Assembly: GCA_009780315.1 (NCBI GenBank)
Contig: WRAH01000003.1
Span: 62,001-126,000, forward strand
DNA from: Defluviitaleaceae bacterium
GTDB lineage: Bacteria; Bacillota; Clostridia; Lachnospirales; WQUN01
Length of the DNA stretch: 64,000 bases
Reading direction: 5' to 3'
Under the pieces are notes generated by a model that was not told the DNA's origin, made no database searches, and saw only the letters and a program-made list of their open reading frames with translations. Of the stretch, positions 34,652 through 43,128 are shown one piece after another. Made by a program: the position numbers and the translations under genes. Numbering within the stretch: position 1 is the first letter of the stretch; every line of letters starts with the position of its first letter.

Positions 34652-37027
34652 GTGAGAAGAAAAAATCGCCGCCGCAGACCAAAGGGGGCTTCTGTAAGAC
34701 AGCTTATAGAACGCCGCCGTCATATACGCGCAATTTTTATGGGAATAATTTTTACGGGTGCATTGGTCGTTTTATTGCACCAGATTTGGTATTATCAAAC
34801 CGTTTGGGGGGATGAATATACCCGCTTGGTTGCACAGCAAGCCGCAAGACACCAAATTGGACTGATTGCGCGGGATATTGCACCTAGCCGTGGTATCATC
34901 ACTGACAGAAATATGCAACCCATTGCAAGTAGCCGTCAAGTATTTACAGTTTTTTTAGACCCTGTAGCACTGCACCATCGTCATAGACGGGATTCGCGTC
35001 TTGATGAGGGTATAGATATTAGGGATGATGTGTTGAGCACTATCACGCGTACCTTTGGTATACCACGCTTTCAGTTGGACGAGCTTTTTGTTGAGGATTT
35101 TCTTGATGGCTCTGTACTGACGACCAGCCGTCACTTTATTTTAGAGCGCAATGTACCACCAGAAATTGCAATGCCCTTAGTTGAGGCATTTCCAGAGATT
35201 CATGCCAATGAAGAATCTTTACGCTGGCACCAAGACCCGTTTTTTGCTCCGCAAGTTTTAGGTTTCCAATGGGGTGATTCTATTTGGGGGTTAGAAGCCC
35301 AGTATAATAGTGACCTTAGTGGTGAAGCAGGACGCACTGTTTGGATTCAAGGCGGTGAAGTTGAGGAGGTCATGGTTCGGGATGGATACACACTGGTTAC
35401 TACTTTTGACAGTGATATTCAACGGCTGGCACAGCGCAGTGTTGACCAAGCGTTTGGAGAAATAGAAAGCTTACATGCAGGTATCATTGTAATGAATCCT
35501 CACACAGGAGAAATTCTTGCGATGGCACAAGCCCCAAGCTTTAGTTTAGCAGAGCCTATGAATCCACGATATTTTACTTGTGAAGATACAGTTGAAGCAT
35601 GGGACGGGTTAAGCGGTCAAGAGCGTACAGACGCAGTTATGCGTATGTGGCGTAATTTTCACACAACACGTAGTAATGAACCTGGCTCAACGTTTAAGCC
35701 CTTTGTTATTGCGGCGGCAATTGAAGAGGGGATTATCAATATGCATACCCCTTTCTATTGTGAGGGGGTTCGCTTGATTTATGATAGATACGTCTCCTGT
35801 TGGAATCGGTGGGGGCATGGGTCTATCAATACCCGTGAAGCACTGTACATGTCCTGCAATTTAGCCATGGTTGACATTAACAGAATGCTTGGTGTTGACA
35901 CATTCTATAGATATCGTAACTATTTTGGGTTTGGTAATCATACAGGCATTGATTTGCCTGGTGAAATGGATGTTTCTCATCCATCAGTCATGTATCCGCG
36001 CTGGCGTTTAGGTTTGGTTGAGATGGCTACATCTTCTATGGGGCAAGGCTTTAACACCACGAGTTTGCAAATGATTAACGGACATGCTGCTCTTATCAAT
36101 GGCGGAAACATTATGGAACCGTTTTTTGTATCCCAGATTGTGGACAGTAGCGGAAATGTTGTGTATGACCGCCAACCTACGGTTGTACGACGTGCAATTT
36201 CCCAGTATACATCGGATTTGCTGCGTCGAGAGATGGCACTTTCTATCTCTGCTGACCGCGGTACAGGGCGCGCCCTTGCCATTCCCGGTCATGCCATTGG
36301 TGGTAAAACAGGAACAGGGCAACAAGGTGTTCGTGCAAATCAAATTTATACCGTAACCTTAGTGGCATATACTCCCGTTGAAAATCCTGAGTTTTTGGTA
36401 CTTATGACCATTGACCATATTCATGGCCCTGATGGGGGTACAACGGCAGGGGCTTTGGTTGCCCCAAGATTGCGTGTTTTCCTTGAAGAACTCATTAGAA
36501 TGCGCAATCTCCAACCAGGCGGCAATATGGATATGAACGACTGGCAACTTGCTATGGGTGCGCCTACCATGCCAGATTACAGCGGGCAGCGTTTAGCCGA
36601 TGTTGTACGTGACTTTAATCGTGCAGACACCAGTGGATTTCAAGTGGTAGGGGCAGGAACGATTGTTTCCCATCACTTCCCCGAAGCAGGCGCACCCATG
36701 CCAGAAAATGTGCCTGTTATTTTCCACATGCAACCTGACACACGCATTGACGGGCTAATGACTTTTATGCCTGATGTGGAGGGGCTATCTGTTGAACAAG
36801 CCCAGTTCTTACTAGAAGAAATGGGACTACCTCATGTAACATTTGCCAGCGCACGGCCACAAACAGGCGATGGGAATTTCCATCCCCACACTGCAAACGC
36901 AGTCCCAAGAGATGAATATGAAAATGGGCTTGCCCCAACAGCACCTGTTACTTATGTATACAGCCAATTTCCTAGGGCTGGTACGGAACTTGAAATGGGT
37001 ACACAGGTTATTATTAGAATACGATAA
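34652..37027 (+). CDS. class B penicillin-binding protein with PASTA domain (FtsI/SpoVD type)
   Basis: Monofunctional transpeptidase of 791 aa. Order: basic tail, membrane segment near residues 27-47, dimerisation domain ('IAPSRGIITDRNMQPIASS'), transpeptidase with 'EPGSTFKPF' (SxxK), 'MSCNLAM' (SxN) and 'GKTGTGQQG' (KTG), then C-terminal PASTA repeats ('MPDVEGLSVEQAQFLLEEM', closing 'GTQVIIRIR'). PASTA-containing FtsI-like enzymes at this locus are either division PBP2B/PBPX or the spore cortex enzyme SpoVD; both fit. GTG start is 9 bases after GAAAGGAG. Last gene of the cluster before the terminator. Confidence 0.9.
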   Translation: MRRKNRRRRPKGASVRQLIERRRHIRAIFMGIIFTGALVVLLHQIWYYQTVWGDEYTRLVAQQAARHQIGLIARDIAPSRGIITDRNMQPIASSRQVFTVFLDPVALHHRHRRDSRLDEGIDIRDDVLSTITRTFGIPRFQLDELFVEDFLDGSVLTTSRHFILERNVPPEIAMPLVEAFPEIHANEESLRWHQDPFFAPQVLGFQWGDSIWGLEAQYNSDLSGEAGRTVWIQGGEVEEVMVRDGYTLVTTFDSDIQRLAQRSVDQAFGEIESLHAGIIVMNPHTGEILAMAQAPSFSLAEPMNPRYFTCEDTVEAWDGLSGQERTDAVMRMWRNFHTTRSNEPGSTFKPFVIAAAIEEGIINMHTPFYCEGVRLIYDRYVSCWNRWGHGSINTREALYMSCNLAMVDINRMLGVDTFYRYRNYFGFGNHTGIDLPGEMDVSHPSVMYPRWRLGLVEMATSSMGQGFNTTSLQMINGHAALINGGNIMEPFFVSQIVDSSGNVVYDRQPTVVRRAISQYTSDLLRREMALSISADRGTGRALAIPGHAIGGKTGTGQQGVRANQIYTVTLVAYTPVENPEFLVLMTIDHIHGPDGGTTAGALVAPRLRVFLEELIRMRNLQPGGNMDMNDWQLAMGAPTMPDYSGQRLADVVRDFNRADTSGFQVVGAGTIVSHHFPEAGAPMPENVPVIFHMQPDTRIDGLMTFMPDVEGLSVEQAQFLLEEMGLPHVTFASARPQTGDGNFHPHTANAVPRDEYENGLAPTAPVTYVYSQFPRAGTELEMGTQVIIRIR

Positions 37028-37031
37028 TATG

Positions 37032-37078
37032 TAAAAAGCACTTGTCATTTCACTATCATAGTGTAGACAAGTGCTTTT
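37032..37078 (+). terminator. Rho-independent terminator of the envelope cluster
   Basis: A 14 bp outer stem (37032-37045 with 37065-37078) with five T at its end and a second small hairpin (CACTA/TAGTG) in the loop. Confidence 0.85.
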
Positions 37079-37157
37079 TATTTATTTTTTTTGATTTTTC
37101 TACTATTTTATTAAGCTTATCAATATACTCGGACAATGCTCTTATTAAGTCATCCAT
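37077..37157 (-). CDS. small ORF coupled to the DNA methyltransferase
   Basis: A 26-residue frame 'MDDLIRALSEYIDKLNKIVE' plus a basic tail, predicted as one amphipathic helix. Its ATG overlaps the last codons of the methyltransferase gene and GAGGAG lies 10 bases upstream, so it could be translated by coupling. The stop falls in the T run of the opposite terminator. No homologue known to me; could be chance. Confidence 0.3.
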
Positions 37158-38850
37158 TACATAAAAACTCCTCAATATGGTTTATCTGCTTGCTAGAAAG
37201 TGCGTAATAGTCAAAAATCATTTTTTGGGCGACACTTAGCGAATTTATACAACCATCAATAATTTTTTTAGCAATCGCTGTAAACGCCTCATCCTCTTTT
37301 GGTGTCAGATGAGGAAAAGGTAAATCATTGAGATTGCCTTTTAGTATCTTTATTTCACCAAATTGCTTCATATATGCAAATTGAAATAGCTCTGAATTTA
37401 AAAATAATAGAACGGTTTGTATACTCATGTGGGGAATGTTAGGGATAAGAATATTGGCACTGTTGAGAAATAGCTGACCATTACCATCATAGGCAAAGAC
37501 TAATTTTTTAGAGATAAATTTATACACAAGCTTTTCTTTGGCTCTATATATTTCCTCCTTTGCAACCTGTTGAAGTTGTGAGCGGTCATAGATGATATGT
37601 TTTTGGGGGCGCAGTAACTTAAATGCACAAATTTCTTTGCCTGTGTATATGGGTTCAGTTTCTTTAGATGGCGTATCAAGTAATTTTTCAGCATTGTTTC
37701 CAGTGACTATACCCAATGCCCATGTGCTATTGGATAAGTAAAATTGCCCTTTTTTATATAATTTGTCTAAAATTTCTTTATCTGTAGTTTCTATAAATGA
37801 AAAGGTATAGTTTGCAGTTTTTATATACATGCTTGGACTCACCTTAAACTGCTTTTTTCCATCAAAAATAGATATGTCATCCTTCGTTTTTTTATTTAAA
37901 ACAGTCAATGCAACTGTTTTGGTTGTAACACCTGTAAAGAAATTTGAAAATAGCTGTATATTTGTAATTGAATATTGCTGTAATAATTTTTGCCGTAAAT
38001 GGGTATGTGCTTTTACATTTAAGATGGATTCTGGTAAAAGGAAATTTAAAACACCGCCATCTTTAAGCACTTCTAACGATTTATACAAAAAAAGAGCAAA
38101 TGATTCGCCCGAACCAAGGCTAGAATACGTATTTCTGGCGACAGCTCCCCATGGTGGATTTGTGGAAACATAATCAAATGACATGGATGTTAATGGGGCG
38201 TGCTGTGCTAGAAAATCTGCACAGTATACATTGGGCGTAAAATCAATATCTTTAAAATGCATGATAAGATTCGCTTTGCATAACATAACGGCGATAGGGT
38301 CGCAATCTATTCCATATAACTGTGTTGGATGTGCTGATGTATTGATTAAAAAGCTTCCGCTACCGCAACAAGGGTCTAAGAAATTTTGCCCCAATGAAAA
38401 ATCTAATGTTTTGTTTAGCTGTTTAGCTGTGTTTGCAGGTGTATAATATAAACCTTGCTTGTTCTTGTCTCCTTCTAAGTGTAGGGATTGGTATAGTAGC
38501 CCAAGCAGGTCAGATTCGTCCATTGGCAATGGAAAAGATAAAAGTTGCGGATTAAGTGTATGGTTTGAATATTCTAATAAAAAACATTGTACATTTGTCT
38601 TATGCATTAACCCCAGCGTATTAAAATAGTTTATTACGATAGTGTACATTGCATTAAAAATATCACCGTCATATAACTTTATTTCATTAAGTAAGGTTTC
38701 GATTACAGCTAGATTTTTTATGTTTGAAAAATATTCGAGAGGTAGGATTCTTTTTTTTGAATTAATTTTATTGGCACGTGTGGTTAATTTACTATGATTG
38801 TCAGAGACATTCAACCTGTCCCAATTTCGTTTTGTTGCTTTAGAAATCAT
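37150..38850 (-). CDS. orphan N6-adenine DNA methyltransferase
   Basis: DNA methyltransferase (566 aa) with the gamma-class amino-methyltransferase order: helical N-terminus, 'GLYYTPANTAKQL' near residue 127, SAM motif I 'FLDPCCGSGSFLI' near 147, catalytic motif IV 'STNPPWGAV' near 218, then 'GGVLNFLLPESIL'. The C-terminal half looks like a TaqI-type target recognition domain ('YTGKEICAFKL', 'ILKGNLNDLPFP'). No restriction subunit is nearby. It begins with an ATGA overlap on the sigH stop, an unusual place. Length and layout are similar to CamA, the solitary methyltransferase tied to sporulation in Clostridioides difficile; orthology cannot be claimed. Confidence 0.8.
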   Translation of the reverse strand: MISKATKRNWDRLNVSDNHSKLTTRANKINSKKRILPLEYFSNIKNLAVIETLLNEIKLYDGDIFNAMYTIVINYFNTLGLMHKTNVQCFLLEYSNHTLNPQLLSFPLPMDESDLLGLLYQSLHLEGDKNKQGLYYTPANTAKQLNKTLDFSLGQNFLDPCCGSGSFLINTSAHPTQLYGIDCDPIAVMLCKANLIMHFKDIDFTPNVYCADFLAQHAPLTSMSFDYVSTNPPWGAVARNTYSSLGSGESFALFLYKSLEVLKDGGVLNFLLPESILNVKAHTHLRQKLLQQYSITNIQLFSNFFTGVTTKTVALTVLNKKTKDDISIFDGKKQFKVSPSMYIKTANYTFSFIETTDKEILDKLYKKGQFYLSNSTWALGIVTGNNAEKLLDTPSKETEPIYTGKEICAFKLLRPQKHIIYDRSQLQQVAKEEIYRAKEKLVYKFISKKLVFAYDGNGQLFLNSANILIPNIPHMSIQTVLLFLNSELFQFAYMKQFGEIKILKGNLNDLPFPHLTPKEDEAFTAIAKKIIDGCINSLSVAQKMIFDYYALSSKQINHIEEFLCNG

Positions 38851-39428
38851 TTCATCATCCTTATCATCTTTTTGCGGATTCTTTGAATTGTATTGTCTAT
38901 AGATTTTAAATTCTTGTTAAGGGATTCAGCTATTTGAGCATGGGTTTTACCGTCCATGTGATGGGTGAGTACACTTTGCTCTAAAGGGGTTAGGTTTTGA
39001 TTTATAAAAATATCAATATCTTTGATGGCTTCATGACTTAGAAATAGAGCCTCAGGGTCATTGATTTTGTGGTCTGGGATTTTATTGAGATAGGCTTCGG
39101 TTTCATTGTCCGCTTCGTTGTTTAAGGATAAGGACGTGTTTAGGGGCAGATGTTTTTTTCGGGCGGCGGCTTTTATTGCTGTTTGAATTTGACGTACAAT
39201 ACATACAGACGCAAAGGCTATGAATTTAACATTTTTTTGCGGGTCAAAATCTAAAACAGCTTTGTAAAGCCCAATCATACCCTCTTGAATCAAGTCTTCT
39301 GGGTCGCCAGAGGTTAGATAGTAAGGCTTGGCTTTGGATTTTACAAGGGGTTTTAGGCGTTGAAGTAAAGCGTCTAGGGATACGGTGTCTCCTTCACGTG
39401 CCTTTTTTACTAATTGTTCATCCGTCAT
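38847..39428 (-). CDS. sigH: RNA polymerase sigma-H factor
   Basis: Sigma-70 family factor of 193 aa with region 2 ('DPEDLIQEGMIGLYKAVLDFD', core 'EDLIQEGMIGLYKAV') near residues 42-62, 'FIAFASVCIVRQIQTAIK' and region 4 ('LTPLEQSVLTHHMDGKTHAQIAE', core 'LEQSVLTHHMDG') near 150. Position after rlmB and yacP is the canonical place of sigH (spo0H) in Firmicutes, which drives entry into sporulation and stationary phase. Start overlaps the yacP stop (ATGA). At 193 residues it is slightly shorter than the Bacillus protein. Confidence 0.85.
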   Translation of the reverse strand: MTDEQLVKKAREGDTVSLDALLQRLKPLVKSKAKPYYLTSGDPEDLIQEGMIGLYKAVLDFDPQKNVKFIAFASVCIVRQIQTAIKAAARKKHLPLNTSLSLNNEADNETEAYLNKIPDHKINDPEALFLSHEAIKDIDIFINQNLTPLEQSVLTHHMDGKTHAQIAESLNKNLKSIDNTIQRIRKKMIRMMK

Positions 39429-39949
39429 TTGCCATACCTCATTTCGTCTAGTTTTTTTGCAGTTTCAGGGTCTAATAGACTTTCAAAGGGATTCTTTTTT
39501 ATGGGACGGTTTTCTACATATTTTTCACGCATTTCTTGACGGGTAGATTCTATTTCCTTCCATAGGTCTTCAGCAGAAATTCTGCCTGCGCCATGGGCTA
39601 GAATAATTAACTGCTCTAGTGTGTCCGATGTGGCTACGGTTATTTTGTCGCGTACATTGGAACGCGATAACTTGTATGCGGCGCGCTCTATGTACTGGTC
39701 GGCAGTTTCGGCTTCTTTTGTAAAAACCATAGTAATATTGCGGTATTTTTGTACACTGCCTTCGCCGCCTGCAACAAGATGTGCGTCGAACACCACAATA
39801 ACTCTATAACGGCTTAAAGCACGAAATTCGCAAAGTGCGTCTGCAAGTTGCTTTCGCGCCCCGTCTAGGGAATCTGCGGCGATAGCGGCTAAAGCGGCGT
39901 TGGCATAAATGACATTGTAGCCATCTACAATAAGATAATGAGAACGCAC
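39425..39949 (-). CDS. yacP: NYN-domain ribonuclease, YacP/Rae1 type
   Basis: PIN-like NYN domain protein of 174 aa; in Bacillus subtilis YacP (Rae1) cuts mRNA in the ribosomal A site. The first strand 'YLIVDGYNVI' carries the catalytic Asp, followed by 'VVFDAHLV', 'EAETADQYIERAA' with acidic residues, and 'ITVATSDTLEQ' with the distal Asp. GTG start 39949 without clear ribosome site, two bases after rlmB, so coupling is likely. Confidence 0.85.
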   Translation of the reverse strand: MRSHYLIVDGYNVIYANAALAAIAADSLDGARKQLADALCEFRALSRYRVIVVFDAHLVAGGEGSVQKYRNITMVFTKEAETADQYIERAAYKLSRSNVRDKITVATSDTLEQLIILAHGAGRISAEDLWKEIESTRQEMREKYVENRPIKKNPFESLLDPETAKKLDEMRYGK

Positions 39950-39951
39950 GA

Positions 39952-40758
39952 TTATGCTTTTTGACTTAGGCGAGTGCGAACCACCTCGTATACAAGGACA
40001 CCTGCCGCAACAGATACATTAAGAGAACCGATTTGCCCAAGCATTGGAATGCTTACAGAAAAGTCAGACTTTTCAGACACTAAGCGGCTGATGCCCTCAC
40101 CCTCTGCACCAAGCACTATGGCAACTGGGCCGCTAAGGTCGGTTTCGTATAGGGTTTTTCCCCCCATTTCGGCACAGGCAATCCACAAACCTTGTTTTTT
40201 AAGTGCATCCAAAGTACGAGGGATATTGCTTACACGGCATACTGCCATGTGGTTAATTGCCCCGGCAGAAGTTTTCGCCACTGTGCCTGTCAAACCAACT
40301 GCACGGCGTTTTGGAATGATTACGCCATGCACACCGCCTGCTTCTGCCGAGCGCAGGACTGCGCCTAAGTTGTGCGGGTCGGTTACGCCATCCAGCACAA
40401 TAATAAAAGGCGGTTCGTTTCGGTCTTTTGCAATTTGTAAAATTTCATCCACACTAAAATATGGGACAGCAGGGCATAAAGCAATAACACCTTGATGATG
40501 TCCTGTTTCAGATGTATTGTCTAATTTTATGCGTTCAACTTCTTGCACCACTATTTTAAGTTCGCGGGCTTTTGCGGCAATTAAGCGCAAAGTACCTTCT
40601 ATAGGCTTGTCCCCATCACGGCGCAGAAGGATTCTGTCAATTGGTTTTTCGTGATTTAAGGCTTCTAGGACAGCTTTACGTCCTTCTAAAACGAGATTTT
40701 GCGGTTCATCAAAGTCATTATCACGGTTGGGTTGAGGGGTTCTGTATTTTTGCTTCAT
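39952..40758 (-). CDS. rlmB: 23S rRNA (guanosine-2251-2'-O)-methyltransferase
   Basis: SpoU-family (SPOUT knot) methyltransferase of 268 aa. N-terminal substrate domain ('LVLEGRKAVLEAL'), then knot motifs 'VLDGVTDPHNLGAVLRSAEA' (Asn and Arg of motif 1), 'AIVLGAEGEGIS' (motif 2) and 'SLNVSVAAGVLVYE' (motif 3). GGAGAG precedes the ATG; the first 38 bases lie inside the mrnC gene. Place in cysS-mrnC-rlmB-yacP is conserved in Firmicutes. Confidence 0.93.
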   Translation of the reverse strand: MKQKYRTPQPNRDNDFDEPQNLVLEGRKAVLEALNHEKPIDRILLRRDGDKPIEGTLRLIAAKARELKIVVQEVERIKLDNTSETGHHQGVIALCPAVPYFSVDEILQIAKDRNEPPFIIVLDGVTDPHNLGAVLRSAEAGGVHGVIIPKRRAVGLTGTVAKTSAGAINHMAVCRVSNIPRTLDALKKQGLWIACAEMGGKTLYETDLSGPVAIVLGAEGEGISRLVSEKSDFSVSIPMLGQIGSLNVSVAAGVLVYEVVRTRLSQKA

Positions 40759-41134
40759 CGTTTTTCTCTCCTATACATAACGCAAATATTTCGGATATTC
40801 TGGCTTTTTCATTGCTTTGATACAGCCAGCCAAAGAGGGTTTCCAGCCCTGTAGCGTGACGATATTCAGATACATCTGCATTTTTTGCACGGGAATTGTT
40901 ATGCAAATTGCGCCCGCGCTTCATAATGGCTTGTTCTGCTTCCGTAAGGGCTGGAAAAATTTTGTGATACATGGCGGCTTGGGCAGGTGCGGCAACATAA
41001 CTGCGGGCGCGTGTATTTAAAGTGCGGAATTGGATATTTTCAGACAAAAGCTTTTCACGCACCATCAGTTCAAAAACTGCATCGCCAAGATATGCAAGTT
41101 CTGCCACACCGCTAGTGCTTATGCCCTGTGCCAA
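40721..41134 (-). CDS. mrnC: Mini-ribonuclease 3 (23S rRNA maturation)
   Basis: Mini-III, a dimeric RNase III-like nuclease lacking the dsRNA-binding domain; it matures 23S rRNA ends. 137 aa, with 'AYLGDAVFELMVRE' (catalytic Asp near residue 18), 'AAPAQAAMYHKIFP', 'RGRNLHNNSRAKNADVSEYRHATGLE' (core 'KNADVSEYRHATGLE') and 'FGWLYQ'. TTG start with AAGG 6 bases upstream, located in the last 16 bases of cysS. Confidence 0.92.
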   Translation of the reverse strand: MAQGISTSGVAELAYLGDAVFELMVREKLLSENIQFRTLNTRARSYVAAPAQAAMYHKIFPALTEAEQAIMKRGRNLHNNSRAKNADVSEYRHATGLETLFGWLYQSNEKARISEIFALCIGEKNDEAKIQNPSTQP

Positions 41135-42513
41135 CGTACACCTTGACGCGTATCTTCTAATACAATGCCTTTTGCCAAAAGTGCGTCACGGATTCTGTCT
41201 GCTTCGGCAAAGTTTTTTGCTTTTTTTGCAGCTTGTCTGGCTTCTATCTGCGTCTCTATTTCTGTATCATCTGCGCCAGCCTTTGCTGGAGCTTGTGCTA
41301 AGGGTATTCCCAAAATATCGCAAAGTTTGACCAATTCATCCCGTAATGCAGATAACATTTGTTTTGCGTGATTGGCTGGGTCTGTAAGCCCTGTGTTAAT
41401 ATATTTAACCAATTCAAAGATGGCAGTAATGGCATCTGCTGTATTAAAATCATCATCCATAGCCGTTTCAAATTGGTGACTAAATGCTTGACTGTCCCAA
41501 GAGTGTGCTGGACTGACGGAAGATTTTTCTATTGCGTCAAGCAGGTTTTTATAACAATTTTTAATGCGCTGTAAACCCTGTGCGGCGGCATTTAACACCT
41601 CGTCAGTAAACTCCATAGGCATTCTATAATGTCCGCTGATAAAGTAGAAACGAATCACGTCATGGGGATACTTTTCTGCAACTTCACGCAAGGTGGCAAA
41701 GTTACCACGGGACTTTGACATTTTTTTATGCTCAACAGTAAGGGTGCCGCAGTGCATCCAGTGACGGGCAAAATCTTTTCCTGTGATGGCTTCGGTTTGT
41801 GCAATTTCATTTTCGTGATGGGGAAAGACCAGGTCGCCGCCACCCCCATGAATGTCAATGCTGTCACCAAGGTATTTGCGAATCATTGCCGAACATTCTA
41901 TATGCCAGCCAGGACGGCCATCCCCCCATGGGCTTGCCCATTTAGGTTCATCTGGCTTGGCTGGTTTCCATAATACAAAATCTGCTGGATTGCGTTTGCC
42001 GCTTTCAACTTCCACACGGGCACCTGCTTCAAGGTCATCTACATTTTTATGAGAAAGCTTACCGTAATTTTTAAACTTTGATACTTCATAATAAACTGTG
42101 CCGTTATTTTCATAAGCAAAGCCTTTTTCAATGAGCGTCGTAATCATGGAAAGTATTTCGGGAATTTCCTCTGTGGCGCGTGGGTTGACTGTGGCACGCT
42201 TGACATTTAAATTATCCAAGTCTTCTAGTGTACGGTCGATGTATCTTTGGGCAATTGCTTCTGATGTTACACCTTCTTCATTGGCTTTTTGAATAATCTT
42301 GTCGTCTATATCCGTAAAGTTTTGGACGTATTTTACATCGTATTTTTTATACTCTAAATAACGGCGAATTGCGTCAAATACTACATAAAACCGCGCATTC
42401 CCCATATGAATATCGTTGTATGTTGTTTGACCACAGGTGTACATCTTTAATTCTCCTGGGGTTAGTGGAGTTAGGGTTTCTTTTTGCCGTGCCAAAGTAT
42501 TATATATTTTCAT
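41119..42513 (-). CDS. cysS: cysteinyl-tRNA synthetase
   Basis: Class I aminoacyl-tRNA synthetase, 464 aa, usual length. Zinc-site and HIGH region 'MYTCGQTTYNDIHMGNAR' at the start, 'NFTDIDDKII', 'PGWHIECSAM', 'HHENEIAQTEA' and the KMSKS loop 'KKMSKSRGNF'. The HIGH motif reads HMGN, a common CysS variant. AGAGG lies 6 bases before ATG 42513. Second gene of the ispF operon. Confidence 0.96.
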   Translation of the reverse strand: MKIYNTLARQKETLTPLTPGELKMYTCGQTTYNDIHMGNARFYVVFDAIRRYLEYKKYDVKYVQNFTDIDDKIIQKANEEGVTSEAIAQRYIDRTLEDLDNLNVKRATVNPRATEEIPEILSMITTLIEKGFAYENNGTVYYEVSKFKNYGKLSHKNVDDLEAGARVEVESGKRNPADFVLWKPAKPDEPKWASPWGDGRPGWHIECSAMIRKYLGDSIDIHGGGGDLVFPHHENEIAQTEAITGKDFARHWMHCGTLTVEHKKMSKSRGNFATLREVAEKYPHDVIRFYFISGHYRMPMEFTDEVLNAAAQGLQRIKNCYKNLLDAIEKSSVSPAHSWDSQAFSHQFETAMDDDFNTADAITAIFELVKYINTGLTDPANHAKQMLSALRDELVKLCDILGIPLAQAPAKAGADDTEIETQIEARQAAKKAKNFAEADRIRDALLAKGIVLEDTRQGVRWHRA

Positions 42514-42538
42514 GTCTTACCTCTTTCTATGCTTTAAT

Positions 42539-43021
42539 CTATAGCCCTATTGAAATGAGACATACTGCATGGGCGGCTATCCCTTTGCCAGTGCCTGTGA
42601 AACCTAGACCTTCTTCAGTGGTTGCTTTTATGTTCACTGTCGAAACTGAAGTGCCTATGGCGGTTGCAATGTTTTCAATCATTTGAACTTTATAAGGTGC
42701 AAGTTTTGGTGCTTGGGCAAGGATTGTTGCGTCAATACTTTCTACCATCCAACTATTTTCACTTAGTTTTTCATAAACTTTTTTGAGTAAGTCAATGCTA
42801 CATGCACCTTTATACGCTGTATCTGTGTCAGGAAACGATTGTCCTATATCGCCAAGCCCTGCTGCGCCAAGCAGTGCGTCCATGATGGCATGGGTCAGTA
42901 CATCTGCGTCTGAATGCCCCAGTAATCCTTTTTCAAAGGGTATTTCTACCCCGCCAAGTATCAATGGTCTATTTTCCACCAGTTTATGCACATCATATCC
43001 ATGCCCAATGCTAAATCTCAT
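42539..43021 (-). CDS. ispF: 2-C-methyl-D-erythritol 2,4-cyclodiphosphate synthase
   Basis: IspF, 160 aa, fifth step of the MEP isoprenoid pathway. Metal ligands in 'GHGYDVHKL' (D10 and H12) and '[12 protein letters not shown]', plus the signature '[22 protein letters not shown]' (core '[11 protein letters not shown]'). ATG 43021 follows AAGGGG by 6 bases; an in-frame start 7 codons earlier has no ribosome site and lies at the transcription start. First gene of the operon from the promoter at 43042-43070. Confidence 0.95.
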   Translation of the reverse strand: MRFSIGHGYDVHKLVENRPLILGGVEIPFEKGLLGHSDADVLTHAIMDALLGAAGLGDIGQSFPDTDTAYKGACSIDLLKKVYEKLSENSWMVESIDATILAQAPKLAPYKVQMIENIATAIGTSVSTVNIKATTEEGLGFTGTGKGIAAHAVCLISIGL

Positions 43022-43041
43022 GGCACACCCCTTTTGTATCA

Positions 43042-43070
43042 ATTATACATCATGGGAATTTCCTTGACAA
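43042..43070 (-). promoter_or_regulatory. sigA promoter of the ispF-sigH operon
   Basis: Minus strand TTGTCA (43070-43065), 17 bases, perfect TATAAT (43047-43042); start near 43035, only about 15 bases before the ispF ATG. Confidence 0.8.
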
Positions 43071-43092
43071 ATCCTTAGAATCAGTGCGTAAT
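43064..43092 (+). promoter_or_regulatory. sigA promoter of the lipoprotein-MFS operon
   Basis: TTGACA (43064-43069), 17 bases, CGTAAT (43087-43092). Its -35 box shares five bases with the -35 of the divergent ispF promoter. Confidence 0.6.
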
Positions 43093-43128
43093 AGAGTATA
43101 TAAAAATTTGAGAGGGATGACTGTAGGA

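Noticed and set aside
37150-38850. Complete restriction-modification system
   Set aside because: No nuclease or specificity gene lies on either side; the methyltransferase is flanked by sigH and the envelope cluster.
39974-40495. Long plus-strand frame (173 codons) opposite rlmB
   Set aside because: It is the antisense of a clear rlmB gene; the long frame is a codon-usage shadow and has no motif.
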